The position numbers and the translations under genes are program-made. The notes beneath the pieces are model-generated. The model did no database searches, was not told the origin of the DNA, and was given only the letters and a program-made list of their open reading frames with translations. DNA of 26,431 nucleotides from a virus, in the IMG/VR virus record IMGVR_UViG_3300020213_000106, positions 1 to 26,431 of that record, one strand, 5' to 3'. Positions 7,488 through 15,709 of this stretch are shown here, in pieces; position 1 is the first letter of the stretch, and the number at the start of each line of letters is the position of its first letter.

Positions 7488-9376
7488 TAATATTCTACCT
7501 CCGGGACTCCTAACATCTGACGTAGTTTAGGTGCAACCTTTTCGTCTAATAATGATTCTATCATTTCGAGAAATTTATATGCATCTTCCTGTAAATTTCC
7601 GTTGCCGAGTATGATTTTATCGATCTCGATTTTAAAAGTGATCCCTCCAGCTTGGGTTTTAACAGAACCTTGTTTAGCTGAACTATCTGGAGCTCCTGTT
7701 GCGCCGGGCAATTTTTTAAACGCATAGATATTATCATCGGGATGTGTGTGGATTACTTTCCCGTCTTTAGTTATGATTGCATCGTTTACTCGTTCTGAGT
7801 TGGATCCCAAATCGATGCCAATTGATTTGAGTCCATTGATAAATGATTCTGGTAGAATATCCTTTAACAATGCTCTGATAGAATCTTTCATTGAGACAAA
7901 GAAGCCAATAATTTTATCAGGGATACTAGATATGAATGCCACGATCTCATCCCAAAAGAAATACAAAGCAGAAATCGGAAACATCGCGATGATGATCCAT
8001 TTACCATATGTCTTAACTAAATTGAGAACTCGATCTAACATTCCCTTGAAAATTTTTCCTAAATCAAAATCTTTAAATGGCCCAAGGAAATCTCCGATAA
8101 TTGATTCGCCTCCATCCATCCATGAAAGTAGATCTTCAATAACTAACACAAGAAAAGTTAGTCCCGCACCAATTGCTAGAATTGGAGCCATCATTATAAC
8201 CCATGGAACTACAGCTGCCCATGCTGCTATTGCCATAGCACCTAAATTTGGAACAACCATAGTTGCTATAACAGATGACAGAAAAATCAGAGCAACTTTT
8301 ACACGTCCCATTCCCTTTTCAGAATCCGTAAAGTAATTCAGAATTGGAATGATTGCAAGCTGTAACGGTTTTAGTCCCATCGTTAATAGTTCGCCAATAG
8401 TTTCTTTTAAATCACCAACACGTTGCGACATGATCTCTGCACGAGCCCCAGCTGTTTGCATGTGCTTGCCATATTGTTCCGTCAATGCAGTGTTTTGTGA
8501 CAATGCTTTGGTTATTAAAGCTTCTCTGAGTTTAATAGAAGTTTGATCGGCTCCTGATCCAATTTTTTTGAATTGCTCACGATATTGAGCAAAGATAGCA
8601 CCGTTCTCTTTAAAGAATTTGGTTGAACCTGTTAGGATGGCACCTTGGGCTTGTTCCATGATTCCATTTAGAGAACCACCTGTAACGGCAGCAGCTTGTT
8701 GCATCCCGGATAAAGAATTAGATACAAAGTCGACCGTTGCACCCATCTTCAAAGCCGCGTTAGCCGCTTCTTTGAGAGATCCTTCAGACATCAGACCACC
8801 CGATGCATCCATAGCTTTATTGATCGATGATTCTAACTTCGGAAATTCATCTTCCGCTAAGTTTACAAGCATAGTCCTTTCTTTCTCTAACGCAGAATAG
8901 GCATCGAGAGAAGAACTAGCGAAACTTGACATCATCGCAATAGCACCGGTAGCAGCAACTACCTTAAGAACATTGCCGAAACCATTAGCTGATTGAGAAG
9001 TTTTACCTATAGTCTGATTGAGTTTATTGAATTCTTTATCAGAAAGTCCAGCTGCCTTAGCCGCATTTACTAAATCAGTCTCAAGTTTTAAATCATTTTT
9101 AGTTTGGGAAATTAACTTTGCAACTTCAACTTCTGTTTTACCGAGTAGTCTTGCCATCTCTGCAATTTGAGGATTTGATTTATTTGAAATATTATCTGCG
9201 ATCGAAGCTCCAAACTCATTAAAAGAATTTGCAGCCTCGACTGTAAACATATCGACTCTATCAGTTAGATCGCCAAATGTTTCGCGAAGTCCTTCTACAC
9301 GTTCATCGAGTGCAGACATCTCGTCAGAGGCGTCACCACTCAAATTGATTTCAATGTTTAATGAACGTAAAGCCAA
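7487..9376 (-). CDS. Tape measure protein
   Basis: A 629-aa protein, the longest in the window, located after the chaperone pair as expected. It has an N-terminal heptad-rich coiled region (about 20-130), an Ala/Gly/Ser-rich middle (130-330), a strongly hydrophobic block at about 359-416, a second at 459-475, and a polar C-terminus. That profile is typical of proteins that set tail length and insert into the host membrane. The start is taken as TTG at 9376 because GGGAG lies 6 nt upstream, it is 1 nt beyond the chaperone stop, and MALRSLNIEI is a natural N-terminus. Using the usual rule of about 0.15 nm per residue, the tail would be near 90-95 nm (inference). Confidence 0.9.
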   Translation of the reverse strand: MALRSLNIEINLSGDASDEMSALDERVEGLRETFGDLTDRVDMFTVEAANSFNEFGASIADNISNKSNPQIAEMARLLGKTEVEVAKLISQTKNDLKLETDLVNAAKAAGLSDKEFNKLNQTIGKTSQSANGFGNVLKVVAATGAIAMMSSFASSSLDAYSALEKERTMLVNLAEDEFPKLESSINKAMDASGGLMSEGSLKEAANAALKMGATVDFVSNSLSGMQQAAAVTGGSLNGIMEQAQGAILTGSTKFFKENGAIFAQYREQFKKIGSGADQTSIKLREALITKALSQNTALTEQYGKHMQTAGARAEIMSQRVGDLKETIGELLTMGLKPLQLAIIPILNYFTDSEKGMGRVKVALIFLSSVIATMVVPNLGAMAIAAWAAVVPWVIMMAPILAIGAGLTFLVLVIEDLLSWMDGGESIIGDFLGPFKDFDLGKIFKGMLDRVLNLVKTYGKWIIIAMFPISALYFFWDEIVAFISSIPDKIIGFFVSMKDSIRALLKDILPESFINGLKSIGIDLGSNSERVNDAIITKDGKVIHTHPDDNIYAFKKLPGATGAPDSSAKQGSVKTQAGGITFKIEIDKIILGNGNLQEDAYKFLEMIESLLDEKVAPKLRQMLGVPEVEY

Positions 9377-9377
9377 G

Positions 9378-9725
9378 TTATACTCCCGATTTCATCGCTT
9401 CTAACTTTTTGTTTTCATATTCGATCCTTTCGGAAAGAGCCTCCAGAAAAACGCGATACCATAAATCAGGCATCGCATCTATATCAGATTGTGAGAAAGA
9501 ACTAACACCCAAAACAAATGGTTGCCAATACGATCTATTTTTTTTATACAATTCATAAATATACTTTTGATATTTATCTGGACTCGGACTCCTATCGAAT
9601 AACGGAAATTTATTTGTCCAGCTTCCCTGCAAGAAACCGATGAGCCATCTTAGACCACACCTCCGCAGAATAAGGATGGAGTGAGTCAAAATTTGGTTTG
9701 GAATGAGCCCCCATAGGGAAAACAC
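9378..9725 (-). CDS. Second tail-assembly chaperone frame (frameshift-expressed)
   Basis: The frame opens after a TAG at 9732-9734 and could begin only at a GTG (9725) with no clear ribosome site, so it is probably expressed by a frameshift from the upstream chaperone frame. The last 75 residues look like real protein (SPDKYQKYIYELYKKNRSYW and a C-terminal helix EALSERIEYENKKLEAM). The part overlapping the first frame looks like out-of-frame noise. It is positioned between the first chaperone and the tape measure gene, as for lambda gpG/GT and the Mu pair. The C-terminal domain normally binds the tape measure. Frame offset is +1 (equivalently -2) relative to the first frame. Confidence 0.75.
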   Translation of the reverse strand: MFSLWGLIPNQILTHSILILRRCGLRWLIGFLQGSWTNKFPLFDRSPSPDKYQKYIYELYKKNRSYWQPFVLGVSSFSQSDIDAMPDLWYRVFLEALSERIEYENKKLEAMKSGV

Positions 9726-9954
9726 AATGCTCTAAAAAGTTGTCCATCAAATCTCCGTTAGAGATTTTCTCGGTGAGACTTACTCCACGCCATTCATCGG
9801 CTTTCCTGTTACCTGGATGTTCCAATCTATAATCAAGACCGTCGATAAAAGTGATCTCGGCCTTCCGGCCATCATCTGATACCTTTTTCAAAATAGGATT
9901 TTTAGGAAGAGGTTTTGATTTATTCTCTTCTGTTGGACTTTTAATTTCGCTCAT
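9610..9954 (-). CDS. First tail-assembly chaperone
   Basis: A 114-aa protein, coupled by ATGA to the tail tube gene. The N-terminal 30 residues are polar and Lys/Pro-rich, then a compact domain contains LDYRLEHPGNRKADEWRG and ends in HPYSAEVWSKMAHRFLAGKL, a pattern typical of tail chaperones placed between tube and tape measure. Its role is to coat the tape measure during tube assembly. Because its frame looks coding right up to the TAA at 9610-9612, most product is probably the short form, with a minority fused to the next frame. Confidence 0.78.
   Translation of the reverse strand: MSEIKSPTEENKSKPLPKNPILKKVSDDGRKAEITFIDGLDYRLEHPGNRKADEWRGVSLTEKISNGDLMDNFLEHCVFPMGAHSKPNFDSLHPYSAEVWSKMAHRFLAGKLDK
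9707..9714 (-). other. Candidate programmed frameshift site (G-run)
   Basis: On the coding strand the sequence reads ATGGGGGC, with frame 0 as ATG GGG GCT and the second chaperone frame as TGG GGG CTC. A +1 slip on the G-run keeps GGG pairing exactly; a -2 slip is also possible. Phage Mu is known to use a -2 shift on a similar G-run in its tail chaperone genes. The site lies just inside the point where the second frame opens (9731). Against it, frame 0 still looks coding for 32 more codons. A later alternative is GCA GGG AAG at 9622-9630, where GGG could realign on GGA. Confidence 0.35.
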
Positions 9955-10358
9955 GCTGTATACGCTCCGTTATAATCAAGACCTAAGAATACCCACGTTT
10001 TATCTTTGTATTCCTTCCCACGTTCAGAGTTGGCAGGTGTCATCAAGTAACACTTTTCAGAAAAACCAATCTCTCCACCATCCGATGTATCTTTCCATAA
10101 GAAAGGGACTGCGATACCTGCCTTAGCGAGAAGGTCAAATTTTTTATTCGTTGGTGAGTCACCAAGCAAAACAATCGTTATCTTGACTCGGGCATCGTGA
10201 ATCTTTGATACATTCGCTTCACCTTTGACACCGGACTGCGAAGATATCAAATCGGCTGTCATACGTTCTACTTTGAAATGGTTATCTGCCCCGAAACCAG
10301 TTACTTCATCTAACGCAATTGATACAGAATGTTTTTTTGGGTTCCATAATCCGTTCAT
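9951..10358 (-). CDS. Tail tube protein (DUF3277-like)
   Basis: A 135-aa protein between the sheath and the chaperones, the standard place for the tube. The sequence is beta-rich, with an N-terminal SVSIALDEVTGFGADNHF and a middle RVKITIVLLGDSPTNKKFD followed by a C-terminal WVFLGLDYN strand, as in DUF3277-type tube proteins. It has the strongest ribosome site in the region, AAGGAGG about 5 nt before the ATG, which suits a protein needed in hundreds of copies. It forms stacked hexameric rings inside the sheath. Confidence 0.85.
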   Translation of the reverse strand: MNGLWNPKKHSVSIALDEVTGFGADNHFKVERMTADLISSQSGVKGEANVSKIHDARVKITIVLLGDSPTNKKFDLLAKAGIAVPFLWKDTSDGGEIGFSEKCYLMTPANSERGKEYKDKTWVFLGLDYNGAYTA

Positions 10359-10368
10359 TTAATCCTCC

Positions 10369-11727
10369 TTAGGTAAATACACCTTGAATATCCATTTCGT
10401 TGATAGCACCAACTAACCTAGCACTAAACTTGATTTCGGGAAAATTTCGGTTGTTTATTTCGTTAGCTGGAATTTCCGCAATTGAATTTGGTAGATCAAT
10501 TTTGTATTGATATGCACCCATATCTGATCTTGTTCTATCGTCATCGCTTTCAACAGGTGCAATCTTACCAGCCTTTGCTGATGAATCCAATCTTGTTCTC
10601 ATTGTCGATTCGACTTTACTCACATCAGTCAATGTGTAGCCGATTTTTCTATTGTTTAAGAACAAAGCAGAAACGTCTTCTAACAAACGTGTTTCGAGCC
10701 AATCTTTTAGATCGATAATATCAGCCCACGCACCACTAGTTGTCATTCCTTTCCAAAAAACTTGAAAGCCACTAAAATTTACTATGAGATTTCCTTTATC
10801 CTCAATGATCGAACTCACTTGTGAATTAGTAAATGCCGAGTTTGTAGCACCGGATAAACGAAGATAAGCATAGTTAAATGTTCCAGGCTCTAAAGCGACA
10901 GTCGCTCCTAGTAGCCTAGCATCTGTATGATTGCTAGGATCACTATGTAAGATCAGTATTTCTCGTGACTGATTTCTTCCAGCTAGAATTGTGATATCAC
11001 TAGTTAAACCAACATATCTTTTTCTAATGGATGCCATATAGTTCGAGTTCAAAATGATCTCGGATTTAGTATTTGTTGTTCCAAATACTTTATACCACGA
11101 ATTGAATCCATTATTTCGCAGAGCTGCAATTTCTGTTTCGATCGCCGACCATGCAGTCAAAAGATAAACGGCTAATTTTCCAGGCGCATCATCTTGTTCA
11201 AAGAAAGCTTGTGCTTTTTTGTAAGCGGCATCTGAACTTAAGAATCCGAGAGCTAAGAGATCATCAGCACCAAGTATTTCCATATAACGTTCATATGCGA
11301 GTGGTGTTGAAGCAACAGCTACTAAGGCAACGTTGCCAGTTGTTCCAATTAGGGCTATCGTAACAAGAGCTGCAACTTCCGCCACCGCTTCCGCTGCTGT
11401 TTTGACAGCTGATGCCGTCGATGTTGCAACGCCACCGCCGTTAGTTGCTAAATTGACTGTAATTAAGTAAGGTGACTCCGACGTTCCCAAACCTGTTAAC
11501 GCAACCGAAAGGGCAGTATTGTTTCCAGAGACTACATAAACAATATTTATAAAAACAGGTCCAGCTGCTTTTGCTTTCCAGTTCAGTCCTGATTCACCGC
11601 TCAAAAGATTAGCAAAATACAATGGAGCTTTCGTGTCCAAAAGTAAGGCCAAACCAAAATTTGTTTGAGCAACGGCCGCGTTTGCCAAACTGATATTAAC
11701 TACAATTGGTTCAATGATAGACTGCAT
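10369..11727 (-). CDS. Tail sheath protein (DUF3383-like) with an inserted domain
   Basis: A 452-aa contractile sheath protein. The N-terminus (NISLANAAVAQTNFGLALLL) and the C-terminal domain (segments YTLTDVSKVESTMRTRLDS, and a final sheath handshake domain ending ARLVGAINEMDIQGVFT) fit DUF3383-type sheaths. Residues about 50-143 hold an Ala/Thr/Val-rich module (SPYLITVNLATNGG and TSTASAVKTAAEA) that looks inserted into the first domain. A module about half identical to it occurs in the 331-aa capsid-region protein at 14714-15709. The gene is coupled to the neck gene upstream (TAATG) and carries an AGAGGAAA ribosome site. Confidence 0.88.
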   Translation of the reverse strand: MQSIIEPIVVNISLANAAVAQTNFGLALLLDTKAPLYFANLLSGESGLNWKAKAAGPVFINIVYVVSGNNTALSVALTGLGTSESPYLITVNLATNGGGVATSTASAVKTAAEAVAEVAALVTIALIGTTGNVALVAVASTPLAYERYMEILGADDLLALGFLSSDAAYKKAQAFFEQDDAPGKLAVYLLTAWSAIETEIAALRNNGFNSWYKVFGTTNTKSEIILNSNYMASIRKRYVGLTSDITILAGRNQSREILILHSDPSNHTDARLLGATVALEPGTFNYAYLRLSGATNSAFTNSQVSSIIEDKGNLIVNFSGFQVFWKGMTTSGAWADIIDLKDWLETRLLEDVSALFLNNRKIGYTLTDVSKVESTMRTRLDSSAKAGKIAPVESDDDRTRSDMGAYQYKIDLPNSIAEIPANEINNRNFPEIKFSARLVGAINEMDIQGVFT

Positions 11728-12311
11728 TAAGTTTCCTCTTCCTGAATTTGAATAGAATTGCTATTAGGTGGTTGCATCAGAGGTATCTCTGATTCTTTGG
11801 TTCGATAAAAACTGAAATTCAAATCGAAACCTGCTTTGTAATCGTATCTAGCATTGTCGAAAACAACGGTGCGATCCTCAACGGCATCGCTTATAAGTGT
11901 GGGAGTGATTCCTTTGGTTTCACAAAAGGCCATACCTTCTTCTGAATCAAAGTATTCCAAGGCAAAATCTGCGAGAGCAATTGCAGTCGCCAAAGATTTC
12001 TCATGTAAAATAGAAAAGGAAATGAAAGCAGAGGCTCGCTTCTTCTGTGTTCGTTTGAATTTTTCGGAATCAATTTCTTCACCTTCAACAATGTCTTCAT
12101 CCACATAAAAAGAACTTTTCGTTGGCATTCGTTTGATGCTTCCGAGTCGATAGGTTCCGTAGGGATAAGATGGTCTATCAGCTACTTGATCCACGCGATC
12201 AATGACAAGACTTACTGATTCCTCAACAGGTGTTCCTTTAATTCTTGCTAACTCTTTTCCGAGTTCGGTGCCAAGATGTGTAAAAATTTCTGTGATTTCT
12301 TTTGTGATCAT
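11727..12311 (-). CDS. Neck / tail terminator protein
   Basis: A 194-aa protein just before the sheath, in the position of the tail terminator that caps the sheath-tube and joins it to the head. It is an alpha/beta protein: an N-terminal amphipathic helix (EIFTHLGTELGKELARI), then DRPSYPYGTYRLGSI, whose proline/tyrosine turn is typical of phage neck terminators that begin with a RPxxPY element. Strands and a helix (SLATAIALADFALEYF) follow, and the acidic C-terminal tail is probably disordered. Coupled on both sides by TAATG-type overlaps. The family call is moderate; the neck role is strong from order. Confidence 0.72.
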   Translation of the reverse strand: MITKEITEIFTHLGTELGKELARIKGTPVEESVSLVIDRVDQVADRPSYPYGTYRLGSIKRMPTKSSFYVDEDIVEGEEIDSEKFKRTQKKRASAFISFSILHEKSLATAIALADFALEYFDSEEGMAFCETKGITPTLISDAVEDRTVVFDNARYDYKAGFDLNFSFYRTKESEIPLMQPPNSNSIQIQEEET

Positions 12312-12694
12312 TAGGAAGTCCTTGGAGGAGTTTGAGGGATTTTCTTTTTGGAAATATACCGAAGATAACCGGCCTCATCGGTCACATCCTTTATATCCTT
12401 CACAACAAAGTATGTGGTCTTATATAAGAACTCATCGCCTTGTTTAATATCAAACAAAGGTTCTTCTGTAATCAGTTGAAAGAAGTTTCTGTCTTCTGTC
12501 GTATAAGATCCATCAGCTGACAACTGAAACTGCCTAGCAGATACATTTGTTGTTGGCCAAAATAAGTCATCATGTCGAACGGCAATGCCATCTTGCCATT
12601 CTCCATTGTCGTCTTTGCCTTTCGGTGCTTTTAGAAAAAGGGAAACATTTTTTCTATGTGGAAGAAGCGATTGTGCCAGTGAGGAAAGCATCAT
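12311..12694 (-). CDS. Head-tail connector / stopper-like neck protein
   Basis: A 127-aa protein between the gpG-like and terminator-like genes. After a short helix (SSLAQSLLPHRKNVSLFL) it is beta-rich, with EEPLFDIKQGDEFLYKTTYF, the 'G-D-xx-x-xG-xx-Y-x-V' kind of strand seen in stopper proteins, and ends in a basic Pro/Thr tail. Two adjacent ATG codons are possible; the first gives the ATGA overlap with the gene upstream and is chosen. The role is in closing the capsid after packaging and joining the tail. Exact family not recognised. Confidence 0.62.
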   Translation of the reverse strand: MMLSSLAQSLLPHRKNVSLFLKAPKGKDDNGEWQDGIAVRHDDLFWPTTNVSARQFQLSADGSYTTEDRNFFQLITEEPLFDIKQGDEFLYKTTYFVVKDIKDVTDEAGYLRYISKKKIPQTPPRTS

Positions 12695-13353
12695 GCAACA
12701 CCACCTGACACAGAATAGATTTCTCCATCAATAGAATAGGATATAGATTGAAAGAGCCTTAGTGAATCACGAAGTGGACCCGAACCTTTCTTTAGTTTGA
12801 GTGTCAAAGGTGAGTTTGGTGCCAAAGCAGGATCATTGTCTACAATCCGATTTCTAATTTCGGCAACCATACGAAGTCCAATCCTATGAAGAATTTGAAT
12901 TGCCTCTATTTTACCGGCAAAATAATCTTCGATTGCAAAAGTTGCTTCTTCTCGAATCGCATCTAATACAGAAGTCTGTTCGAATGTTTCTCTTAAGAAA
13001 CTTCTTTCGGGAATTATCACTTGTTTCACGAGAGCAAAAATTGGTTCAATGTTTGCTCCACTGACTCGCGCAAGAATTCCACCGGCTTCGCCTTTAGATC
13101 CTTTCTTTCGGATCAGCTTCAAATCTCCGAAGGCTTTTGGCGATTTACCTTTTGCTTCCGGAACAAGTGGGATCGCTAAGAACTTTCCTTTTTTTGGTTT
13201 GATGATGGCTCCAAATTCATTTGCAGCAGCTATCTTGATAAATTCTGAATCGACGTTTGCAAGGATACCAACATACACCGATTTGGTTTCGACCATTCGA
13301 AGTCCATTAATCAAATCAGATATGCTTCCAATGTCTTTTACGCTACCAGGCAT
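12691..13353 (-). CDS. Mu gpG-like virion morphogenesis / tail completion protein
   Basis: A 220-aa protein with features of the Mu gpG / tail-completion family: an N-terminal VYVGILANVDSEFIKIAAAN followed by NEFGA, then the conserved IPERSFLRETF near residue 115, a long helix, and a C-terminal block LKLKKGSGPLRDSLRLFQSI followed by two beta strands. The N-F-G and IPxRxFLR elements are the family hallmarks. A basic lysine/glycine-rich insertion sits at about 65-90. It joins the DUF4054-like adaptor upstream by TAATG and the neck gene downstream by ATGA. Role: neck or tail completion. Confidence 0.78.
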   Translation of the reverse strand: MPGSVKDIGSISDLINGLRMVETKSVYVGILANVDSEFIKIAAANEFGAIIKPKKGKFLAIPLVPEAKGKSPKAFGDLKLIRKKGSKGEAGGILARVSGANIEPIFALVKQVIIPERSFLRETFEQTSVLDAIREEATFAIEDYFAGKIEAIQILHRIGLRMVAEIRNRIVDNDPALAPNSPLTLKLKKGSGPLRDSLRLFQSISYSIDGEIYSVSGGVA

Positions 13354-13694
13354 TAGAAAATCCTTCCTTTGAATCCGTTTACTTCGTATAATTTTCTTTT
13401 ATAAAGATCCAAGTATGTTTCCATGGATCCTTGAACGAAGGCTGTATCGAATGATCTTGATATTCCATCAGCGGATTCGGAGGTGACTTGATTAAGTAAA
13501 ATACCTGCCGAATCTAAAAGGTGTGCTGCATAGTATCTTTGTAATTCTGCAAATCTCTTATGAGAAACAGAAACACCACCGGAGAATACCGAACCTTCCG
13601 CATCATCAAGATAGATTTGCAATGTGTCATCGCTGACTCCTTGCACCTTATCTCTTAGAAAGACTTTTAGTTCGTTAACTGTTGCTATTCCCAC
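13353..13694 (-). CDS. DUF4054-like head-tail adaptor
   Basis: A 113-aa all-helical protein following the major capsid gene, with the pattern of DUF4054/gp6-type adaptors: VNELKVFLRDKVQGVSDDTL, then a helix containing RFAELQRYYAAHLLDSAG (the 'YxAAHLL' segment), and a C-terminal GSMETYLDLYKRKLYEVN. The start is GTG at 13694 with AAGGAAA about 9 nt upstream; there is no closer ATG. A 42-nt spacer separates it from the capsid gene. It should bind the portal and form the first neck ring. Confidence 0.8.
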   Translation of the reverse strand: MGIATVNELKVFLRDKVQGVSDDTLQIYLDDAEGSVFSGGVSVSHKRFAELQRYYAAHLLDSAGILLNQVTSESADGISRSFDTAFVQGSMETYLDLYKRKLYEVNGFKGRIF

Positions 13695-13736
13695 GATGGT
13701 GTTTCCTTAAACCTATTTACTTTAAATTTGGTTCGC

Positions 13737-14702
13737 TTAAACGGCCTTAGATGACCCAGTTCTAATCACGATTCCTTTTGGTTGGTAAACGAAGATACCA
13801 CCAACTTTCTCATGACATTTGATTTTCAATTCACCCTTATATTCATCCCAAGGAGTCTGAACAACTTCTAGATCACGGGCAATGATTAGCTCTGCGACAT
13901 CAGCAGAATCATCAAACATACAGAATCCACCGATTTTAGTATTGCCATCTTTGAAGCCCGAGTTAGCTGGAGTGATATCTTGAGATCTTACAAAGCCTTT
14001 TGGAAAGATCATCTCTTGATGCGTTAACAGCCATTGAAGAATGGTAAATGTGACGGCATCTGAATATGGATTTAGAAGTGTAAGATAATCTTCATCCGAA
14101 ATCAGAATGCCTGACGCTTTGTATTTACCAGTTCCTTCTAGTTGTTTTTTTGCATCGATAATATCCTTCAGAATCGCTTGCGGAGTTTTTCCAGAGAAGA
14201 GGCGAGCATCAGTATTTGCTCCTGCAACTGGCTGAATATCAACACCTGGCCAGTTTAAGAGACCAGGCTGAACAATTTTTCCAGCTTTTGTATAACCGTG
14301 AATGCCAAGTTTATTTTCTGTCTCAGATACAAACCTTCGCGCTGCATCTAATCTTTTTTCCTGAACCGGATATTCAGAACCCTTTCCAGACTGGCGTCTT
14401 GCATCCGCAGCTTCGAGATCATCCTCAGTAATTCGAATTGCATCTCGAATTTTGAAAAGATTTCCTTTTAAGGAACCGACAGACTCTCCCACAAAAGGTA
14501 TGTTATCTGAATCGGCACCCGACTCTACGATTTGAGCAGATCCAGTATCAGTTACATGCTCAACTTCGAAAGTATGTGAGTAAGTCGGTGTCTCGTTATT
14601 GATTGGGAAGATGCTTCTTAATACTAACTCATTCTTTCTTGGTGTAAGAATTCGTTTTTGTATGTGATTAAAGTCTTCCTTTCTAAATAGTGCTCTTGCC
14701 AT
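13737..14702 (-). CDS. Major capsid protein (DUF2184-like)
   Basis: A 321-aa protein in the capsid slot, of DUF2184 / encapsulin-like HK97 fold type. Supporting segments are ILTPRKNELVLRSIFPINNE at the start, a beta-hairpin (E-loop like) at about 40-100, RFVSETENKLGIHGY at about 125, LLNWPGVDIQPV, SGILISDEDYLTLLNPYSD at about 198-216, and the C-terminal GGIFVYQPKGIVIRTGSS, a typical last strand of this family. There is no long N-terminal delta domain, consistent with the separate scaffold encoded upstream. The ATG has AAGGAAA about 5-6 nt upstream. Most abundant head component by inference. Confidence 0.9.
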   Translation of the reverse strand: MARALFRKEDFNHIQKRILTPRKNELVLRSIFPINNETPTYSHTFEVEHVTDTGSAQIVESGADSDNIPFVGESVGSLKGNLFKIRDAIRITEDDLEAADARRQSGKGSEYPVQEKRLDAARRFVSETENKLGIHGYTKAGKIVQPGLLNWPGVDIQPVAGANTDARLFSGKTPQAILKDIIDAKKQLEGTGKYKASGILISDEDYLTLLNPYSDAVTFTILQWLLTHQEMIFPKGFVRSQDITPANSGFKDGNTKIGGFCMFDDSADVAELIIARDLEVVQTPWDEYKGELKIKCHEKVGGIFVYQPKGIVIRTGSSKAV

Positions 14703-14713
14703 TTTCTTTTTCC

Positions 14714-15709
14714 TTATACGTCGAGTGTGAGTTCATAGAAACCGGAGGATAAGTCTAGTTCAGCGGCACCTGTTTCTTGCTGAGAACCAAATTTGACTCC
14801 CTTGATAACGGCAGTGATACCGACGATTGCCGTTTTTCTAAATTGACCTGCAAGGTTTGCCCCTTCGGTAACAAGGCGAATACGAACTGTATCAAGTTCC
14901 TTGGTAGCTTCTTCACAAGGGACAAAAACATTTCCCTTATTTATGAAAGTAGCTAGTTGAGAATCGTGATAAGCTCCATTCTCTAAATCACCTCCGGCAC
15001 TGGATTGAGCGGCAACGCCATCAAATCTAAGATCAGCAATGCTTTTAGTTAAAGGAGCTTCTGCTTGTGCAACGACAGCACTCCCACCAGTTCCCAAAAG
15101 TTCAACAGCGATGATTGCGTTAATATTCGCATCAGCTTCTAAAGCAGTTTTTACGAGAGAGGCTGTGGATGTGATTTGTGCAGATCCGTTTGTTGCAGTG
15201 CTAACAGTGATCACATAAGGATCATCTTGAGTTCCTTCACCTTCTAAGGTAAGAGCAAGTGCTGCGTTGTTTGTTCCTGGATTGACAATAGCAAACCTTA
15301 CCCAAGTTGCAATTGCCTTGGTTAGGATTCGTAACCCTGCATTGCCAGAACCAGATTCTAATTTATCAACTACAGCATCGGCACCGACTACAGAGATACC
15401 TTCACCATCTGCAACAAGTGCAATACCGAAGCCGAAAGGAACTCGACCAATAGCGACCTTGCCACCAACTCGATATAAGCTTGCAGAGTCTCTAGCAACT
15501 GTTCCAAATAATCCGGCTTTCTCATTATAAAGTCCGCCGTCTGGCATCACTCCACTGATTGCAAGAGTAACTCCTGAGAACAAAGCAACTAAATCGCTTT
15601 TTTGAAATGGGATGTATTGGCCAAGACTTTCAGGTGCGATGTAAAGGCACGAAATCCCAATCAGCGAAAAGAACAGAATAGACGTTAGAAAAATAAGACT
15701 TCGTTTCAT
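14714..15709 (-). CDS. Capsid cement/decoration-like protein with lipoprotein-like leader
   Basis: A 331-aa protein between the protease/scaffold and the capsid gene, the place of cement or decoration proteins. Three parts are visible. Residues 1-25 form a basic-plus-hydrophobic leader with Cys21 in LIGISC, a loose spirochaete-type lipobox. About 45-125 is a Gly/Ala-rich beta domain (FGTVARDSASLYRVGGKVAI, GFGIALVADGEG) resembling DUF2190-type cement proteins. About 128-220 is the module shared with the tail sheath (DPYVITVSTATNGSAQITST). A beta-rich C-terminus ends SGFYELTLDV. The start is firm: AAGGAG lies 8 nt upstream of an ATG in a TAATG overlap. A secretion-type leader on a virion protein is odd, and it may not act as one. 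Confidence 0.68.
   Translation of the reverse strand: MKRSLIFLTSILFFSLIGISCLYIAPESLGQYIPFQKSDLVALFSGVTLAISGVMPDGGLYNEKAGLFGTVARDSASLYRVGGKVAIGRVPFGFGIALVADGEGISVVGADAVVDKLESGSGNAGLRILTKAIATWVRFAIVNPGTNNAALALTLEGEGTQDDPYVITVSTATNGSAQITSTASLVKTALEADANINAIIAVELLGTGGSAVVAQAEAPLTKSIADLRFDGVAAQSSAGGDLENGAYHDSQLATFINKGNVFVPCEEATKELDTVRIRLVTEGANLAGQFRKTAIVGITAVIKGVKFGSQQETGAAELDLSSGFYELTLDV

Noticed and set aside
7746-8336. A 196-codon plus-strand open frame opposite the tape measure gene
   Set aside because: It is a frame shadow of a strongly supported minus-strand gene, has no ribosome site and has noise-like composition.
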